Shown here piece after piece: positions 1-8,460 of a DNA stretch of 64,000 nucleotides. The position numbers and the translations under genes are program-made. The notes beneath the pieces are model-generated. The model was not told the DNA's origin. It did no database searches and worked only from the letters and a program-made list of their open reading frames with translations. Source of the stretch: Dyadobacter linearis (GTDB lineage: Bacteria; Bacteroidota; Bacteroidia; Cytophagales; Spirosomataceae). The DNA is taken from the NCBI RefSeq assembly GCF_907165045.1, contig NZ_CAJRAU010000009.1, forward strand, positions 124,001 to 188,000, read 5' to 3'. The stretch's first letter is position 1, and every line of letters begins with the position of its first letter.

Positions 1-493
1 CCTGATCAGCAGCAGTATACTTGGCGACTAATGCGTCGTATGCAGCTTTGTTACTTTTTTCGGTCAGGTAAATTTTATGCGTTGCTTCTCCGAAGCTATT
101 GAAGAATTGCAGACTATGTCGGTCGTTTTCCGACACCGCGAAACCGAATTTCCAATCACCCAAAAACAGCCTCAAATCAATATCCTCGCCCAAAACAAGT
201 CCGACGTGGTTATTGAAAGAAACATTTTCGTAAACACCTTTCCGCTCGTGCACTACGTGGTCATTGCGGGTCAGCGCCATCACGTGGCCCAGCGAACCTA
301 CTTCTTTGATCAACTCACGAAAATCACCGTCGAGCAGGGTCGCAGTTTTACCAACACCGATCGCAACCAATTCAGCCTCAGTTGTATTTAGTTGTTTGGC
401 CGCATCTCGTATCCTGGTTTTAGGGTTAATAACCTTAAATTCTTCCCAACGTTCTTTGAGTTCTGTTCTGTCTGGTGAAAGGGTTGATTTCAT
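1..493 (-). CDS. hmuS: Hemin-degrading factor HmuS (partial, cut by window start)
   Basis: The reading frame opens with ATG at 493 and runs off the window start without a stop, giving 164 codons. The N-terminus reads MKSTLSPDRTELKERWEEFK, followed by a stretch with AAKQLNTTEAELVAIGVG, the opening of the HmuS/ChuX-HutX family. These proteins bind and break down imported heme in the cytoplasm. It lies 24 bases downstream of the hmuV ATPase gene on the same strand, so it is the fourth visible gene of a hmuTUVS operon. The C-terminal repeat half of the family is outside the window, so activity residues cannot be judged. The family call rests on the N-terminal pattern and the strong operon context. 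Confidence 0.85.
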   Translation of the reverse strand, partial: MKSTLSPDRTELKERWEEFKVINPKTRIRDAAKQLNTTEAELVAIGVGKTATLLDGDFRELIKEVGSLGHVMALTRNDHVVHERKGVYENVSFNNHVGLVLGEDIDLRLFLGDWKFGFAVSENDRHSLQFFNSFGEATHKIYLTEKSNKAAYDALVAKYTAADQ

Positions 494-517
494 GGTAATG
501 TTTTTTAAAAGTGATAT

Positions 518-1321
518 TTATAACTGTGAAGTGCCCGACAATGCCGGGGTAACATTTGGTACGATGATCGGAAACTGTACGTGTTCCGGATGCAGGATCC
601 GGACCGGTAGCCCGAAAACTGACTTAATATGTTCGTCTGTCAAAACCGCTGACGGTAAGCCGATCGCAAAGCTTTCTCCGTCTCTGAGCATTAAAACCTT
701 GTCGGCATATTGCAAAGCCTGATTGAGATCGTGGATCACTGCGATCACCGCGAAATCTTTTGAAGTCATTTCTTTCGCTAGCTGAAACGTCTCAAACTGG
801 TGCAGCAGGTCCATTCCAGTCGTAGGTTCATCGAGGAGAAGTAAGCCATTATCTACTTCCCAGATTTGCGCCAGTGCCCTCGAAACCTGTACGCGCTGCT
901 GCTCGCCGCCCGAAAGGGTAGGGTAAAGCCGGGTTTTCAAATGGCCGATACCAACTTTTTTAAGGCACATATCAACGATTGCAAGGTCACGGCGCGTAGG
1001 CGCTGAATCGTAAAAAGGGTATCTTCCCATTAGTACAATTTCCTGCACCGTAAATGACAGTGTGATCGTATTCTGTTGCGCGAGTACCGCCCGTTTTCTG
1101 GCCAGGTCCCTGAGCTTGTATTTTTTGAGATCCTTCCCGTCAAATACAACTGAACCCGAAGTGGGCGCGAGTTCCGAGGAAAGTATCTTGACCAGCGTAG
1201 ACTTCCCTGCGCCATTTGCACCGACAATCGCCCAGAATTCACCGGCTTTCACCTCAAAGCTTACTCCATTCAAAAGTCTGCGGCCCCGTACCTCGAAACC
1301 TACCTGAGTAATCTCCATCAT
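518..1321 (-). CDS. hmuV: Heme ABC transporter ATP-binding protein
   Basis: ATPase of an iron-chelate/heme importer. Walker A (GANGAGKST, about residues 34-42), the ABC signature (LSGGEQQRVQVSRA) and Walker B with its glutamate (LLLLDEPTTGMD) are all intact. The frame is open further upstream to 1345, but the ATG at 1321 (or the adjacent one at 1318) is preferred: it overlaps the hmuU stop in an ATGATGA arrangement, typical of translational coupling, and it begins directly with MMEITQ, where the family begins. Length is about 267 residues, normal for HmuV/FecE. It would drive the HmuU permease at the inner membrane. The substrate (heme rather than a siderophore) is inferred from the neighbouring hmuS. 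Confidence 0.9.
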   Translation of the reverse strand: MMEITQVGFEVRGRRLLNGVSFEVKAGEFWAIVGANGAGKSTLVKILSSELAPTSGSVVFDGKDLKKYKLRDLARKRAVLAQQNTITLSFTVQEIVLMGRYPFYDSAPTRRDLAIVDMCLKKVGIGHLKTRLYPTLSGGEQQRVQVSRALAQIWEVDNGLLLLDEPTTGMDLLHQFETFQLAKEMTSKDFAVIAVIHDLNQALQYADKVLMLRDGESFAIGLPSAVLTDEHIKSVFGLPVRILHPEHVQFPIIVPNVTPALSGTSQL

Positions 1322-2424
1322 AGTCTTTTTCGTTTTTGTTCCCAAAGAATGTAGATGAAGAATGGAGTGCCTAAAAGGGCGGTAAGGATTCCGATGGGCA
1401 GCTCGGAAGGCGCTACGATAGTTCTCGAGAATGTATCTGCCAGGGTAAGTACGATGGCGCCGCCTATTGCCGAGCCGACCAGTAACGTTTTGTGGCTCGG
1501 ACCGAATGTAGTGCGTATAATGTGCGGAACAACCAGACCTACGAAGCCGATTGTGCCTGCTACTGCAACTGAGGCCCCGACGCCCATCGTCGCAAGAATG
1601 ATCACTTTCTGTTTGAGCGCCTTCATATTTACCCCCAGACTAGCCGCCTGGCTTTCGCCCAATACAAGCAAATTCAATGCTTTTGATAAATAAGGCATAA
1701 ATAACACAGAGATCCCCACAAATGGCGCGACTGCCAGAACGGAAGTCCAGGTAGCGCCGCCGAGGCTGCCCAGGTTCCAAAATGTAATGCTTCTGAGTTG
1801 CTGATCATCAGCCAGATAGGTCATTAAGCCAGTTACTGCGCCCACGAATGCATTGATCGCGATACCGCAAAGTAAGAGTGTGGTAATGCCACCTTCGCCG
1901 GCAACTTTTGACAATTGGTAAACCAGAAACGTAGTAAATGCCGCACCCAGAAATGCGACAAACGAAATGCTGTAAGCACCGGCCAGCTCAGTTAGCATTC
2001 CGAAATATTTGACATTTAGCATTAATACGAATATTGCGAAAAGCGACGCTCCCGAAGTGACTCCGATCAATGTCGAATCCGCAATAGGATTTCTGAAAAG
2101 TCCCTGAAGCGAGGCGCCTGCAATACCCAGGCCGGCGCCTATTAGTACCGCCAGACAAACTCTCGGCAAACGGATCACCCAGAAAACGATCGATTTTTGC
2201 TCTTCAACACTGGTTGTGCTAATTAAACCCAACTTGAATGCTACTATCTCCGTCAATTCTTTTACAGAAATAGAAAGTGCGCCCGTGCAGGCGGAGAAAA
2301 CAACGCAAGCCAGCAATATGAAGCCGAGTATCCACGCCATTTTTCCCGTAGAAGACGGCAGGAGCAACCGATCTTCAACGGCTGGTTTGTCAATATCTCG
2401 TTCTCTTTCGATTTCTGCTAGCAT
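1318..2424 (-). CDS. hmuU: FecCD-family heme/iron ABC permease
   Basis: Polytopic inner-membrane permease of the BtuC/FecCD family, 368 residues, near the usual length plus a short charged N-terminal tail (MLAEIERERDIDKPAVEDR). The body is rich in hydrophobic helices and keeps family signatures such as LPRVCLAVLIGAGLGIAGASLQGLFRNP (given by positions about 88-115) and the conserved GFVGLVVPHIIR loop near residue 293, which contacts the ATPase. The start lies 5 bases after the hmuT stop and its stop overlaps the hmuV start, so the three genes are tightly coupled. Function as the membrane channel for heme is inferred from context. Confidence 0.9.
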   Translation of the reverse strand: MLAEIERERDIDKPAVEDRLLLPSSTGKMAWILGFILLACVVFSACTGALSISVKELTEIVAFKLGLISTTSVEEQKSIVFWVIRLPRVCLAVLIGAGLGIAGASLQGLFRNPIADSTLIGVTSGASLFAIFVLMLNVKYFGMLTELAGAYSISFVAFLGAAFTTFLVYQLSKVAGEGGITTLLLCGIAINAFVGAVTGLMTYLADDQQLRSITFWNLGSLGGATWTSVLAVAPFVGISVLFMPYLSKALNLLVLGESQAASLGVNMKALKQKVIILATMGVGASVAVAGTIGFVGLVVPHIIRTTFGPSHKTLLVGSAIGGAIVLTLADTFSRTIVAPSELPIGILTALLGTPFFIYILWEQKRKRL

Positions 2425-2429
2425 GCCGG

Positions 2430-3287
2430 TCAGTTGACTTTTTGTGACAGTTCCAAAGCCGCCTTTCCGAGCCGTGGCCCGAAGCCGGTCAGTAACTGAC
2501 CATCCATCGTGATGATTTTTTGATTTTTACCCGCGTTGGTATTTGCAATCCCTGGCACTTTCAGCAGCCCGTCCATTCCTTCCAGACTTTCCAAACCACT
2601 TGAAAATAACACTAGTACGTCCGGATTTGAAGTGACCAGCGACTCGGCTGTCAGTGGTTTGAAATCTGTAAATCCCTGCACCGCATTTTTGTGGCCTGTG
2701 AGCTGAAACATTTTATCGAGCGAAGTGCCTGATCCCGAGACCATCAATGTGCCGGTTCCGCGTGCATATATGAAAAGCAGTTTTTTGGGAGCTTTCGGAG
2801 TAGTGATTTTGGCAAGATCAGTTTCCAATGATTTGATCATTTTCTCTGCCTGCGGCTTTGCATTAAAATAGGCGCCTACTTCCCGGATCAGCTTCACTGC
2901 GCCTTCTCTGGATAAATCGTGCCTGAATTCCACCATTTTCTTGCCCGCGCCGGTCAGCTGTTTGAGGACTACGGGAGGTATCATACTTTGGTTGGTATAA
3001 ATAATTACGTCCGGGTTCAGTGCGAGAATTCCTTCTGCGGCAATACTGCGGTTGTGCCCGATCTTGGGGATTTTATCCAGAGAAGCAGGAAAATTACTGG
3101 TCACATCTACACCCACAATCTGTTTTTCCAAACCCAAACCCACCAGAATTTCGCTCAGCGTACCATTTGTCGACACAATGCGCGTCGCTGCATTTGCATG
3201 GATTTGAATACTAAAAACAAAAAGGAATATGCTGATTAACGATCTGACAGACAAAGGCATTCGAATAGGTTTTGTAAGCCGGAACAT
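2430..3287 (-). CDS. hmuT: Periplasmic heme-binding protein of ABC importer
   Basis: Substrate-binding protein of the BtuF/HmuT type (ATRIVSTNGTLSEILVGLGLE at the mature N-terminus, then IVGVDVTSNFPASLDKIPKIG). The frame is open to a TTG at 3323, but that codon lies inside a likely promoter -7 box, so the ATG at 3287 is chosen; the ATG at 3260 is also possible. The first about 33 residues form a signal peptide ending in IHANA, with export to the periplasm and no lipobox cysteine. It is the first gene of the hmu operon, 5 bases ahead of hmuU. The ligand is inferred to be heme because hmuS follows in the operon. Confidence 0.88.
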   Translation of the reverse strand: MFRLTKPIRMPLSVRSLISIFLFVFSIQIHANAATRIVSTNGTLSEILVGLGLEKQIVGVDVTSNFPASLDKIPKIGHNRSIAAEGILALNPDVIIYTNQSMIPPVVLKQLTGAGKKMVEFRHDLSREGAVKLIREVGAYFNAKPQAEKMIKSLETDLAKITTPKAPKKLLFIYARGTGTLMVSGSGTSLDKMFQLTGHKNAVQGFTDFKPLTAESLVTSNPDVLVLFSSGLESLEGMDGLLKVPGIANTNAGKNQKIITMDGQLLTGFGPRLGKAALELSQKVN

Positions 3288-3320
3288 TTTCCGGATTGAG
3301 TTAATACAAACGGTCACTGG

Positions 3321-3348
3321 CAAATATAGGGCATTAATTTAGACCAAG
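3321..3348 (-). promoter_or_regulatory. Candidate promoter of hmuTUVS
   Basis: On the minus strand TATATTTG (3321-3328) is a perfect match to the Bacteroidota -7 box TAnnTTTG. A TTG lies at 3345-3347 as a weak -33 element, but the spacing of 16 is short of the usual 19-21. The predicted transcript start is about 30 bases before the ATG at 3287. Confidence 0.35.
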
Positions 3349-3355
3349 TATAAAT
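3337..3355. promoter_or_regulatory. Possible Fur-type operator of the hmu operon
   Basis: ATTTAGACCAAGTATAAAT is an imperfect 19-base inverted repeat in 9-1-9 layout (7 of 9 positions pair). It overlaps the -33 region of the hmu promoter. The layout resembles iron-regulator (Fur) boxes; the assignment is inference from position and the heme-uptake context. Confidence 0.3.
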
Positions 3356-3451
3356 AGAAGATAAAAATATGCTTTTGTGCAGCCTAAATCCGGTGGTGGA
3401 ATTTTTATTATTGTAAATTGATTTCTTGCCTACTCTTATATCTTGCTGCTT

Positions 3452-4723
3452 TTGAAAAAGTTATTTACCAATCTTACCTTTTGGGTTTTGGCCGCGATCA
3501 CCTGCGGCGCATTGCTGGGCCACTACTTTCCGGCTCAGGGGGTACAGATGGAGTTTCTGGGCAAGGGGTTTATTCAAATCGTCAAAATTTTCATTAACCC
3601 CATCATTTTCCTGACGATCACGCTGGGAATTATTGGAATGGGGGATTTGAAAAAAGTAGGCAAAGTAGGAGCTAAGGCACTGATTTACTTTGAGATAGTC
3701 ACTACCCTTGCTTTGATCGTCGGGATAATCGTTGCGAATGTGATCAAGCCCGGCGAGGGCGTTGTGACCAGTAATCTGGGGCAGGGAGATATTTCCGCTT
3801 ACACCGGCAAGGTCGGCGATTTCAGCTGGCTGCAATTCTTTTTCGATAACGTTACTTTACAAGTTTTGCTGTTTTCGCTGGTTCTGGGGACGGTTTTGAG
3901 TAAATATTCAGGAAAGGACAAGGTTATTCACTGGCTGAATTTTGTTTCCAAATACGTATTTCGAGCCTTGCACTTTGTGATGATCTTTGCCCCGATCGGC
4001 GCATTTGGCGGAATGGCCTACACGATCGGTAAATACGGTATTGACACGCTTTTACCGCTTGCCAAGTTGATGGGGACGGTTTATGCGACAATGGCGATAT
4101 TCATTTTTGGTGTTTTGGGGCTGATTTTGCGCATGTACAAGATTCAGCTCTGGTCTTATCTTAAATATATTCGTGAAGAGCTGCTGATCGTACTCGGCAC
4201 TTCGTCTTCGGAAGCGGCATTGCCTTCGTTAATGGTCAAGCTGGAAAGAATGGGCTGCTCCAAACCCGTCGTAGGGCTGGTGGTACCGGCAGGATATTCC
4301 TTTAACCTCGACGGGACCACGATTTACCTGTCGATGGCGACGATATTCCTAGCGCAGGTTTTTGATGTACACCTCACTTTTGGGCAGATATTGTCTTTGA
4401 TCGGGATTCTGATGGTCACATCAAAAGGTGCCGCGGGCGTGACCGGGAGTGGATTTGTAGTGCTGGCCTCGACTTTAACTGCTATCAAAGTAATCCCGGT
4501 GGAAGGTTTGGCACTGCTCCTCGGCGTCGACCGTTTCATGTCCGAAGCCCGCGCGATCACGAATTTCATTGGCAACGGCGTTGCTACGATCTGGCTGGCC
4601 AACAACGAAAAGGAATTCGACCGCACCAAGATGGAATATGCATTCGCAAATGTGAAGGAAACCGAGAATGTGATCACAGATAACCTGTCAGACGCAACCC
4701 AGCCGGAGCAAACGAAGTTATAG
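3452..4723 (+). CDS. Dicarboxylate/amino acid:cation symporter (DAACS family)
   Basis: Secondary transporter of the glutamate/aspartate/C4-dicarboxylate family. It shows about eight membrane segments plus the two re-entrant loop signatures: the serine-rich TSSSEAALPSLMVKLERMG motif and the NLDGTTIYLSMATIF motif that form the substrate and cation site. There is no in-frame ATG near the beginning. TTG codons at 3443 and 3452 are available; the second gives MKKLFTNLTFWVL, the usual family opening, and is preferred (423 residues). The gene is divergent from hmuT. Whether the substrate is glutamate, aspartate or a C4 acid cannot be told from sequence. Confidence 0.88.
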   Translation: MKKLFTNLTFWVLAAITCGALLGHYFPAQGVQMEFLGKGFIQIVKIFINPIIFLTITLGIIGMGDLKKVGKVGAKALIYFEIVTTLALIVGIIVANVIKPGEGVVTSNLGQGDISAYTGKVGDFSWLQFFFDNVTLQVLLFSLVLGTVLSKYSGKDKVIHWLNFVSKYVFRALHFVMIFAPIGAFGGMAYTIGKYGIDTLLPLAKLMGTVYATMAIFIFGVLGLILRMYKIQLWSYLKYIREELLIVLGTSSSEAALPSLMVKLERMGCSKPVVGLVVPAGYSFNLDGTTIYLSMATIFLAQVFDVHLTFGQILSLIGILMVTSKGAAGVTGSGFVVLASTLTAIKVIPVEGLALLLGVDRFMSEARAITNFIGNGVATIWLANNEKEFDRTKMEYAFANVKETENVITDNLSDATQPEQTKL

Positions 4724-4770
4724 TATTGAGATTTTTGTTAATTTGAGATATCAATAAATCATCAGCATTC

Positions 4771-4998
4771 ATGAATTACAGAGACTATATTTCCTCTGAT
4801 CACCGGATCATGCTGGGCAAACCTGTACTAAAAGGAACCCGCTTGTCCGTCGAGTTGATCCTGCGCAAGCTCGGAGAAGGTGCGTCAATGGAGGATTTGG
4901 CTAATATGTATCCTGATATTCGCAAGGAATCGATTCAGGCAGTATTGCAATACGCCGCCGAGCTTGTTGCAAACGAGGAAAGTCTGGAAGCGGCTTAA
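4771..4998 (+). CDS. DUF433 family protein, orphan antitoxin-like
   Basis: A 75-residue DUF433 protein with the family pattern MLGKPVLKGTRLSVELILR followed by a small helix-turn-helix-like C-terminal part (DLANMYPDIRKESIQAVLQYA). DUF433 proteins usually sit next to a PIN-like DUF5615 toxin and are considered antitoxins. Here no such partner is present on either side: the next gene, 42 bases downstream, is an M3 peptidase. It may be a solitary remnant of a toxin-antitoxin pair or may have been recruited for another role. Confidence 0.8.
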   Translation: MNYRDYISSDHRIMLGKPVLKGTRLSVELILRKLGEGASMEDLANMYPDIRKESIQAVLQYAAELVANEESLEAA

Positions 4999-5007
4999 AT
5001 TGAACAC

Positions 5008-5015
5008 TAAATTTG
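5008..5015 (+). promoter_or_regulatory. Candidate -7 box before the M3 peptidase gene
   Basis: TAAATTTG matches the Bacteroidota -7 consensus exactly and lies 26 bases upstream of the ATG at 5041. No convincing -33 TTG is found at the right distance, so the call is tentative. Confidence 0.25.
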
Positions 5016-5040
5016 AAATATCCACAAGCAGTACAATATT

Positions 5041-6774
5041 ATGATTGAACAGGAAACGATACATATACCGAGCCGGGCTAGCCGGGTTTTTATTGGGGAA
5101 GAATTTGATTTGAAAAGCTGGGACGATGTGCAGCCGCTTTTTGAAAATCTGCAAAACCGGGAGATTAATTCCGCCGCAGATCTGAAACAATGGTTTTCGG
5201 ACCGCAGCGAAGTGGAGTCCTATTTGTCGGAAAACTTCGCGTGGCGCTACATCCGTCAAACTTGTGATACTGCCAATACCAGCCTGATCAATGCACTGCA
5301 ATTTTTCATAACTGAAATACAGCCGAAGCTGGCCGAATATGGCAATGCATTGGATAAAAAGGTGGTAGATAACCCGTTTCTGAGCGAGCTGACAGAGCCA
5401 GGTTTTACGATCACTTTGCGCGGAATGAAGAAAGCGATTGAGATTTTCCGCGACGAAAACATTCCGATCATCACCGAAATGCAAACCGAAGAACGTCGCT
5501 ACGGAGCAATAGCCGGAGCGATGACGGTGACGTTGGATGGAGAGGAAATGACACTGCAAAAAGCGGCCGACCGGCTTCAATCCACTGACAGAAAAATCCG
5601 CGAGGAAGCGTGGCGGGCGATCAGCGAGCGGCGTTACCAGGATCACGACAAGCTGGACGAACTGCTAAATTCTCTGGTTACACTGCGGAATAAAGTGGGT
5701 CAGAATGCAGGTTTCGATAATTACCGCGACTATATGTTTGCGGCAATGGGCCGTTTCGATTACACGCCGCAGGATTGTTTCGATTTTCACGAATCAGTGA
5801 AAAAAGCAGTCGTACCGCTTTTGAACAATATGGCTACTGGCCGTAAAGAATCGCTGCAAGTTGACGCATTACGCCCGTGGGATACCAAAGTGGACCCGAA
5901 AGGCTTACCGCCACTGAAACCATTTGCGACGGGAGAGGAGCTTTTGGATAAAACAATTCGCTGTTTCACACGCCTTAACCCATTTCTGGGAGACTGTCTG
6001 CGAGTGATGAAAGCGATGAACCACCTCGACCTCGAATCACGGAAAGGCAAAGCGCCGGGCGGCTACAATTATCCGCTGGACGAAATCGGGGTGCCGTTTA
6101 TCTTTATGAATGCTACCTCCAATCTGCGGGATATGGTCACGCTGCTGCACGAAGGTGGCCACGCGGTGCATTCATTTGTAACGCGCGACCTGGCATTGAA
6201 TTCGTTCAAACATACGCCTTCGGAAGTGGCGGAACTGGCATCCATGTCGATGGAGCTGATTACGATGGATTTCTGGGATGAATTTTTTGAAAATGAAGAA
6301 GATCTGAAAAGGGCCAAGATCCAACATCTGGAATCGATCATTGAAACACTTCCCTGGGTTGCGACAGTCGATAAATTTCAGCATTGGATGTACGAAAATC
6401 CAACGCATTCTGCCGAAGAGCGGACAGCTGCCTGGGTAAGGATCTATGAAGAATTTACAGATTCGGTGATGGATTGGAATGGATTGGAAAATTTCAAAAA
6501 GTATCTCTGGCAACGTCAGCTGCACATTTACGAAGTTCCTTTCTACTATATTGAATACGGAATTGCGCAGCTGGGCGCGATAGGTGTCTGGAAAAATTAC
6601 CGCCAGGATCCTGCCGCAGGCCTGAAAGGTTATCTCGACGCGCTGAAATTAGGCTATACTGCCCCGATAGGCGAAATTTACCAGGCTGCGAATGTTCCTT
6701 TCGATTTTTCTGAAAAGAATATCACCGAGCTGATCCGGTTTGTAAGCGACGAGCTGGAAGCATTGAAAAAATAG
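5041..6774 (+). CDS. M3 family oligoendopeptidase (PepF-like)
   Basis: Zinc metallopeptidase of 577 residues, the normal size of M3B oligoendopeptidases. The zinc motif HEGGH is at residues 370-374 within LLHEGGHAVHSF, and the third ligand region (HTPSEVAELASMSMEL) follows about 25 residues later, so the active site looks complete. There is no signal peptide, which fits a cytoplasmic enzyme degrading short peptides. The N-terminal half is helical, as in PepF. It is transcribed with or after the small DUF433 gene; no functional link between the two is evident. Confidence 0.92.
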   Translation: MIEQETIHIPSRASRVFIGEEFDLKSWDDVQPLFENLQNREINSAADLKQWFSDRSEVESYLSENFAWRYIRQTCDTANTSLINALQFFITEIQPKLAEYGNALDKKVVDNPFLSELTEPGFTITLRGMKKAIEIFRDENIPIITEMQTEERRYGAIAGAMTVTLDGEEMTLQKAADRLQSTDRKIREEAWRAISERRYQDHDKLDELLNSLVTLRNKVGQNAGFDNYRDYMFAAMGRFDYTPQDCFDFHESVKKAVVPLLNNMATGRKESLQVDALRPWDTKVDPKGLPPLKPFATGEELLDKTIRCFTRLNPFLGDCLRVMKAMNHLDLESRKGKAPGGYNYPLDEIGVPFIFMNATSNLRDMVTLLHEGGHAVHSFVTRDLALNSFKHTPSEVAELASMSMELITMDFWDEFFENEEDLKRAKIQHLESIIETLPWVATVDKFQHWMYENPTHSAEERTAAWVRIYEEFTDSVMDWNGLENFKKYLWQRQLHIYEVPFYYIEYGIAQLGAIGVWKNYRQDPAAGLKGYLDALKLGYTAPIGEIYQAANVPFDFSEKNITELIRFVSDELEALKK

Positions 6775-6854
6775 TAATCCAAATGCCTTCGCAATTTGGT
6801 CGTTATCAAAATGGCGGTTATTTTTGCGGGTAATACTATTGAACTATCAAAGAA

Positions 6855-7106
6855 ATGAAAGTATATAAAATTGTTGCGTTTGTTGCTTGTGTTGCCTTGC
6901 TGAGCTCTTGTGAATACCAAAAGTATAACCACATTGAGCAGTCGGATGTGAATAAGGGGGACAAAGAGATTTACGGCGTAAGTCCTGATTCACTGCCGCG
7001 CCAGATGTCATACAAATACGATGCACAGCCTGAGCTTGACACCCGCGTAAACGATATCAGAGCGAAGTTGTACGGTGGTATGACCAACTCTGTGGTGAAG
7101 CAATAG
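6855..7106 (+). CDS. Small lipoprotein of unknown function
   Basis: An 83-residue protein with a clear lipoprotein signal peptide: KIVAFVACVALLSSC places the lipobox cysteine at residue 19. The mature part is about 65 residues, polar, without a recognised domain. It has its own terminator just downstream. The ATG at 6855 is followed at once by the basic MKVYK n-region, so the start is well supported. It is probably anchored in the outer membrane, as is common for Bacteroidota lipoproteins; function is unknown. Confidence 0.75.
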   Translation: MKVYKIVAFVACVALLSSCEYQKYNHIEQSDVNKGDKEIYGVSPDSLPRQMSYKYDAQPELDTRVNDIRAKLYGGMTNSVVKQ

Positions 7107-7129
7107 CCTCATTTCTTTTAAATTATACC

Positions 7130-7164
7130 AAGATATCCCTGTTCACGCGGGGATATCTTTTTTT
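7130..7164 (+). terminator. Rho-independent terminator after the small lipoprotein gene
   Basis: AAGATATCCC and GGGATATCTT form a 10-base perfect stem around a 10-base loop, followed by a run of T residues. Confidence 0.85.
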
Positions 7165-7332
7165 TAGCGCTATTGAATATTTTTAATACCGCCAGTTGCA
7201 TATTGCCCGTTTGCAAGCGCCCACTCGAGAACTGAAGTAGCGGCTTTTTGAACATTTTTAATTTACTTTACGTATTCGAGGCAGGAAGATTTGATATTAT
7301 CAAGAAAATAAGTAATTAAAAAATACACAAAC

Positions 7333-8409
7333 ATGAATATAGCTTTGGTTACCGGCTCGGCTGGATTGATAGGGAGTGAATCGGTTGCGTTTTTAGCTGA
7401 TAAATTTGATCTTGTCATCGGTGTTGATAACAATTTGCGTCAATACTTTTTCGGAGCTGACGGAAACACTGAATGGAACCGCAATCGTATCCAGGATGCT
7501 TTCGGCAACTACAAGCATTATTCGGCAGATATTCGGGAAGTTAGTCAGCTCGAACCCATATTCAAGGAGTACGGTACAGATATCAAGCTAATCGTTCACG
7601 CCGCCGCGCAGCCAAGCCACGACTGGGCAGCACGCGAGCCTTTTACGGATTTCGGTGTAAATGCGGTAGGTACATTGAATATGCTAGAAATGACCCGCCT
7701 GCACGCTCCTGAGGCAGTTTTTATATTTACTTCAACCAACAAAGTATACGGCGACAATCCTAATTATCTGCCGCTGGTAGAATTGGAAACGCGCTGGGAG
7801 ATCGACGAAAACCATCCATATTTTGAAAATGGTATCGACGAACAACACAGCATTGACCATACGAAACACTCCATCTTCGGCGCTTCCAAAGTAGCGGCCG
7901 ATATTATGGTACAGGAATACGGTAGATATTTCGGCATGAAAACTGCTGTTTTTCGCGGCGGCTGCTTAACAGGTCCAAACCACTCCGGTGCCCAGTTGCA
8001 CGGATTTTTGGCTTACCTGATGAAATGTGCGATTACAGGCAACCACTACACGATTTTCGGTTACAAAGGCAAGCAGGTACGTGACAATATCCATAGCCAC
8101 GACCTTGTAAATATGTTCTGGCATTTCTACCAAAACCCACGTCCGGGCGAGGTGTACAATGCAGGAGGCGGCCGTTTTGCCAATTGCTCGATGCTGGAAG
8201 CGATCGCATTGTGCGAGCAGATTTCGGGTAACAAACTTTCCTATTCATATTCTGACACCAACCGCATCGGCGACCATATCTGGTACGTGAGCGATCTTTC
8301 CAAATTCAAATCCCACTATCCGCAATGGAGCCCGGAATATGGTTTGGTTGAGACACTTACACAAATGCACGACGGCATTTCTTCCAGATTAGGTCTAAAA
8401 ACTGTTTAA
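7333..8409 (+). CDS. NAD-dependent epimerase/dehydratase, CDP-paratose 2-epimerase-like
   Basis: Extended short-chain dehydrogenase of 358 residues acting on a nucleotide sugar. The NAD-binding glycine motif TGSAGLIGS is at residues 7-15, followed by the acidic residue of VDNN and the HAAAQPSHD segment typical of the CDP-paratose/tyvelose epimerase group. The catalytic YxxxK motif reads FGASK, so the usual tyrosine is phenylalanine, while lysine and the upstream STNK segment are kept. Downstream are two glycosyltransferase genes on the same strand, which suggests that it supplies a modified sugar for a cell-surface glycan. The exact substrate is not determinable. Confidence 0.8.
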   Translation: MNIALVTGSAGLIGSESVAFLADKFDLVIGVDNNLRQYFFGADGNTEWNRNRIQDAFGNYKHYSADIREVSQLEPIFKEYGTDIKLIVHAAAQPSHDWAAREPFTDFGVNAVGTLNMLEMTRLHAPEAVFIFTSTNKVYGDNPNYLPLVELETRWEIDENHPYFENGIDEQHSIDHTKHSIFGASKVAADIMVQEYGRYFGMKTAVFRGGCLTGPNHSGAQLHGFLAYLMKCAITGNHYTIFGYKGKQVRDNIHSHDLVNMFWHFYQNPRPGEVYNAGGGRFANCSMLEAIALCEQISGNKLSYSYSDTNRIGDHIWYVSDLSKFKSHYPQWSPEYGLVETLTQMHDGISSRLGLKTV

Positions 8410-8417
8410 TTTTATAG

Positions 8418-8443
8418 AATCTCCGGAGCCCGCTTCGGAGATT
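8418..8443 (+). terminator. Hairpin between epimerase and GT2 genes
   Basis: AATCTCCG and CGGAGATT form an 8-base stem with a 10-base loop. The following T run is short (TTTA), so it may be a weak terminator or a processing site inside an operon. Confidence 0.4.
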
Positions 8444-8460
8444 TACTATGTCCTCCCCAG

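Noticed and set aside
264..722. 152-residue plus-strand frame over hmuS and hmuV
   Set aside because: Both minus-strand genes have clear family motifs, so the plus-strand frame is a shadow.
3288..3323. TTG at 3323 as the hmuT start
   Set aside because: It falls within the TATATTTG promoter box, so it is unlikely to be in the transcript; the ATG at 3287 gives a normal signal peptide.
4885..5646. 253-residue minus-strand frame over the DUF433 and M3 peptidase genes
   Set aside because: It is antisense to both real genes and its composition is that of a shadow frame.
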